Below, in pieces: positions 62,094-64,000 of a stretch of DNA of 64,000 nucleotides; position 1 is the first letter of the stretch; each line of letters opens with the position of its first letter. The position numbers were made by a program, and so were the translations under genes. The notes under the pieces are model-generated. The model worked only from the letters and a program-made list of their open reading frames with translations, was not told the DNA's origin and made no database searches. The stretch is taken from positions 4,739,071 to 4,803,070 of the forward strand of contig CM021320.1 in the NCBI GenBank assembly GCA_010645155.1, written 5' to 3'. This DNA comes from Tigriopus japonicus (taxonomy: Eukaryota; Arthropoda; Copepoda; Harpacticoida; Harpacticidae).

Positions 62094-63728
62094 TAGGGAT
62101 AGGAACTTTAGACGAATAAACTTATTCGGCTTTATTCATCTTTTTTCGTCTTTTTTACCTTTCTTCGTTGCGATTTTTTTAGTTTGATTTGGATTTTATT
62201 CATCTTGCTTCATCTAATCGGGCAATTTTATTCGTCTTTTCTCGTTTCATATGCCAAAAATTTGGATTTTCTTGGATTTCAAGCTCTTTAAGCGTTGTTT
62301 ACAAATTTTAAAGCAAATAATAACTTCGAATAAAGTTTAACGCCAAAGCTTAAAGCAAAGTAATAATCTGATTGTCAGTTGAGGTTTTGCTCATGCAAAA
62401 TAAATACAATCCACACTTTTGTACTCGTAGTGTTGCCCGACAGACACAGAAAAAAAAGATTACTGTTGGGTTGACAAAGCTTTCTAGCCTTGAGAACAAT
62501 TAGTGTATCTGCAAATCTGACTTTAATTATAGCTCAAGTAAAAACGAACCTTAAAAAGAGGCATTTTTGAACTCTTGGTTTTTATAGGACATGCACTAAG
62601 GAAAAATTTTTGCCCATTAGACACTTCCTTTCGTAAATTTTCTAGATTTCGCCGTTTTTGCATAAGCAGACAGATTTTCCCCCGTCAATTGGGACATGAA
62701 TTACTTCTATTTTGTGTGAGCAGTTTTCAACGTCTTTTTTCGCATGTACGGGCACTTCATATGTCTTCTTTCATACAAGTCAGTTTAATTTTTCTTTTTT
62801 TGTGAAATTGATTCGATTTTTTACGTCTTTTTTGCCTCGTAGTCAGGATGGTCATCAGTAGAGACAGGAAGAATATTGACAAAAAAAGACGATTAAAATT
62901 GACCGATTAAACGAAAAATAGACGAATAAAACTGTTTTATAACAAAAAGACAAATTAAGTGCCCTTTCAGACGAGAAAAGACTTATAATTTAGGCGCAGG
63001 AAGTTTAGACGAATAAAACTGTCAAATTAAACGAAAAAAGACGAATAGAATTGCTTAGCCTAACCTAACCTAACCTAACCTGATTAGACGAATAAAGACG
63101 AATAAAATTGACCGATTAAACGAAAAAAGACGAATAAAAGTTCCCATAAAACGAAAAAACAAAAAAAAATGCTTATAAAAAAATGAATCAATTTCCTAAA
63201 AAGGCAAATGAAATTGTTTTCTAAGAAAGAAGACAAATTAGGTGCCCGTACAGACCGAAAAAGACTTCTAAAACTGCTCCCACAAAATAAACGATACTTG
63301 GGAAAAAATCTGTCTTCTTGTGCAAAAACGGCTAAATCTAGAAAATTTAAAGAAGGAAGTAATTAATAGGCAAGAGATTTTCGGTAGTAAATATGTCAAA
63401 TAAAACTCAAGACTTCAAATATGCCTCTTTTTAAGGAGCATTTTCTGTAGAGCTGAAGTCAGATATGCAGATACATTAATTGTTCTCATGGCCAGAAAGC
63501 TTTTTCAACCCAAAAGTAATCTTTTCTTTCTGTGTTTGTTGGGCAACACTACGATTATAAGTTAATTTGTAAATGTGGATTGTATTTGTAATCGGAAATT
63601 GCCCGATTAGTTGAAAAAAGACGAAAAAAATCCAAATCAGAAAAAAAAATTGCGACGAATGAAGGTAAAAAAGACGAATAAAATGAAAAAAGACGAATAA
63701 GTTTATTCGTCTAAAGTTCCTGTCCCTA
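62094..63728. mobile_element. 1.63-kb inverted-repeat element nested in the LINE
   Basis: The left end TAGGGATAGGAACTTTAGAC pairs with the right end GTCTAAAGTTCCTGTCCCTA. Reverse-complement similarity continues inward in blocks (ACAATCCACA, TGTTGCCC, AGAGGCAT, GGGCACTT and complements), giving arms of about 700-800 bp with indels. The centre has repeated GACGAATAAAATTGACCGAT units and a short TTAGG-type run. Terminal TA on both sides could be a TA target duplication. No coding sequence. Confidence 0.85.
63059..63081. repeat. Interstitial arthropod telomere-type repeat (CCTAA)4.6
   Basis: Four full CCTAA units plus CCT, the complement of TTAGG. It lies at the centre of the 62-63.7 kb inverted-repeat element and not at a chromosome end in this window. 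Confidence 0.85.
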
Positions 63729-64000
63729 TTTATAATCAAGAGATTATTCCAATCAGTGATTTAAATGAGGTTGATCGAACAAAAATTTGAACTATGGGTC
63801 CTATCGAATTGAAGAACAACATGATTTCATGGCACTGGGTCAGATAATGCGGCTTTGAATGATCCTGTTTGAATACCATCTTCTCTATATCCAGATTTTA
63901 AATTGATAGTAAAAGTTCCGATTGATGTTACTAATTGTAACATTGGTAACACCTTAGATATTTCTCCTTAAAATTGTGAAATGGATAAAAAAGACTAAAC

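Larger units (their letters stand above)
61961..64000 (+). pseudogene. LINE reverse transcriptase fragment, interrupted by an insertion
   Basis: Bases 61961-62093 encode VKSGVPQDSILSPLLFILF and end at YADD, two core reverse-transcriptase motifs (family consensus SGVPQGSVLGPLLF and YADD). The frame is then broken by the inverted-repeat element at 62094-63728. From 63729, ISDLNEVDRTKI and IELKNNMISWHW continue the usual LINE text downstream of YADD, but in shifting frames and with stops. The 5' part is missing and the window ends within the element. This is a dead non-LTR retrotransposon copy; the clade is not assigned. Confidence 0.8.

Overview
The window is eukaryotic nuclear DNA and almost certainly from an arthropod; a crustacean, possibly a copepod, is my best guess. 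The evidence is: intron-split genes with GT-AG junctions, a divergent ionotropic receptor (a protostome family), an insect group I type Cys-loop channel, and a short run of the arthropod telomere unit TTAGG. The species assignment is inference. One 61-base run of N at 52494-52554 marks an assembly gap.

Layout. (1) 1-11.1 kb: a probable 7-TM receptor in two exons (982-2896, +), then sparse DNA with a (GTT)n microsatellite and a truncated MITE. (2) 11.2-15.5 kb: a Cys-loop ligand-gated channel (+), whose single intron is nearly filled by a 1.15-kb imperfect inverted repeat, meets DNALI1 (axonemal inner-arm dynein light chain, -) tail to tail with 7 bases between stop codons. (3) 15.5-25.3 kb: gene-poor, with a hAT-like MITE carrying an 8-bp target duplication and a 1.14-kb foldback element with a 4-bp duplication. 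(4) 25.3-29.5 kb: a two-exon ionotropic receptor (IR, -) whose intron holds a 0.5-kb tandem duplication. (5) 33.8-39.4 kb: complete DPYD (dihydropyrimidine dehydrogenase, +) in ten exons, 1068 aa. (6) 41.2-45.4 kb: two tandem arylamine N-acetyltransferase paralogues (+), four exons each with matching intron phases. (7) 45.4-64 kb: no confident host gene. The last 8 kb is a dense cluster of hairpin-forming elements: two MITEs, a TA-flanked 721-bp palindromic element, a foldback-like element whose inverted ends are tandem arrays, an inverted GGCAGAAAAT repeat pair, and a 1.63-kb inverted-repeat element inserted at the YADD motif of a decayed LINE reverse transcriptase.

Function. There is no operon-like logic. 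The genes fall into chemosensory or neuronal membrane proteins (GPCR-like, Cys-loop channel, IR), a ciliary motor subunit, and small-molecule metabolism (DPYD, two NATs). No wholly new protein system was recognised. The most unusual content is structural: at least six inverted-repeat elements able to form long RNA or DNA hairpins, one inside an ion-channel intron, and one that resembles foldback elements and encloses an exon-like zinc-finger fragment. All exon boundaries were placed by eye from splice consensus, phase and family similarity. No alignment or database search was run.
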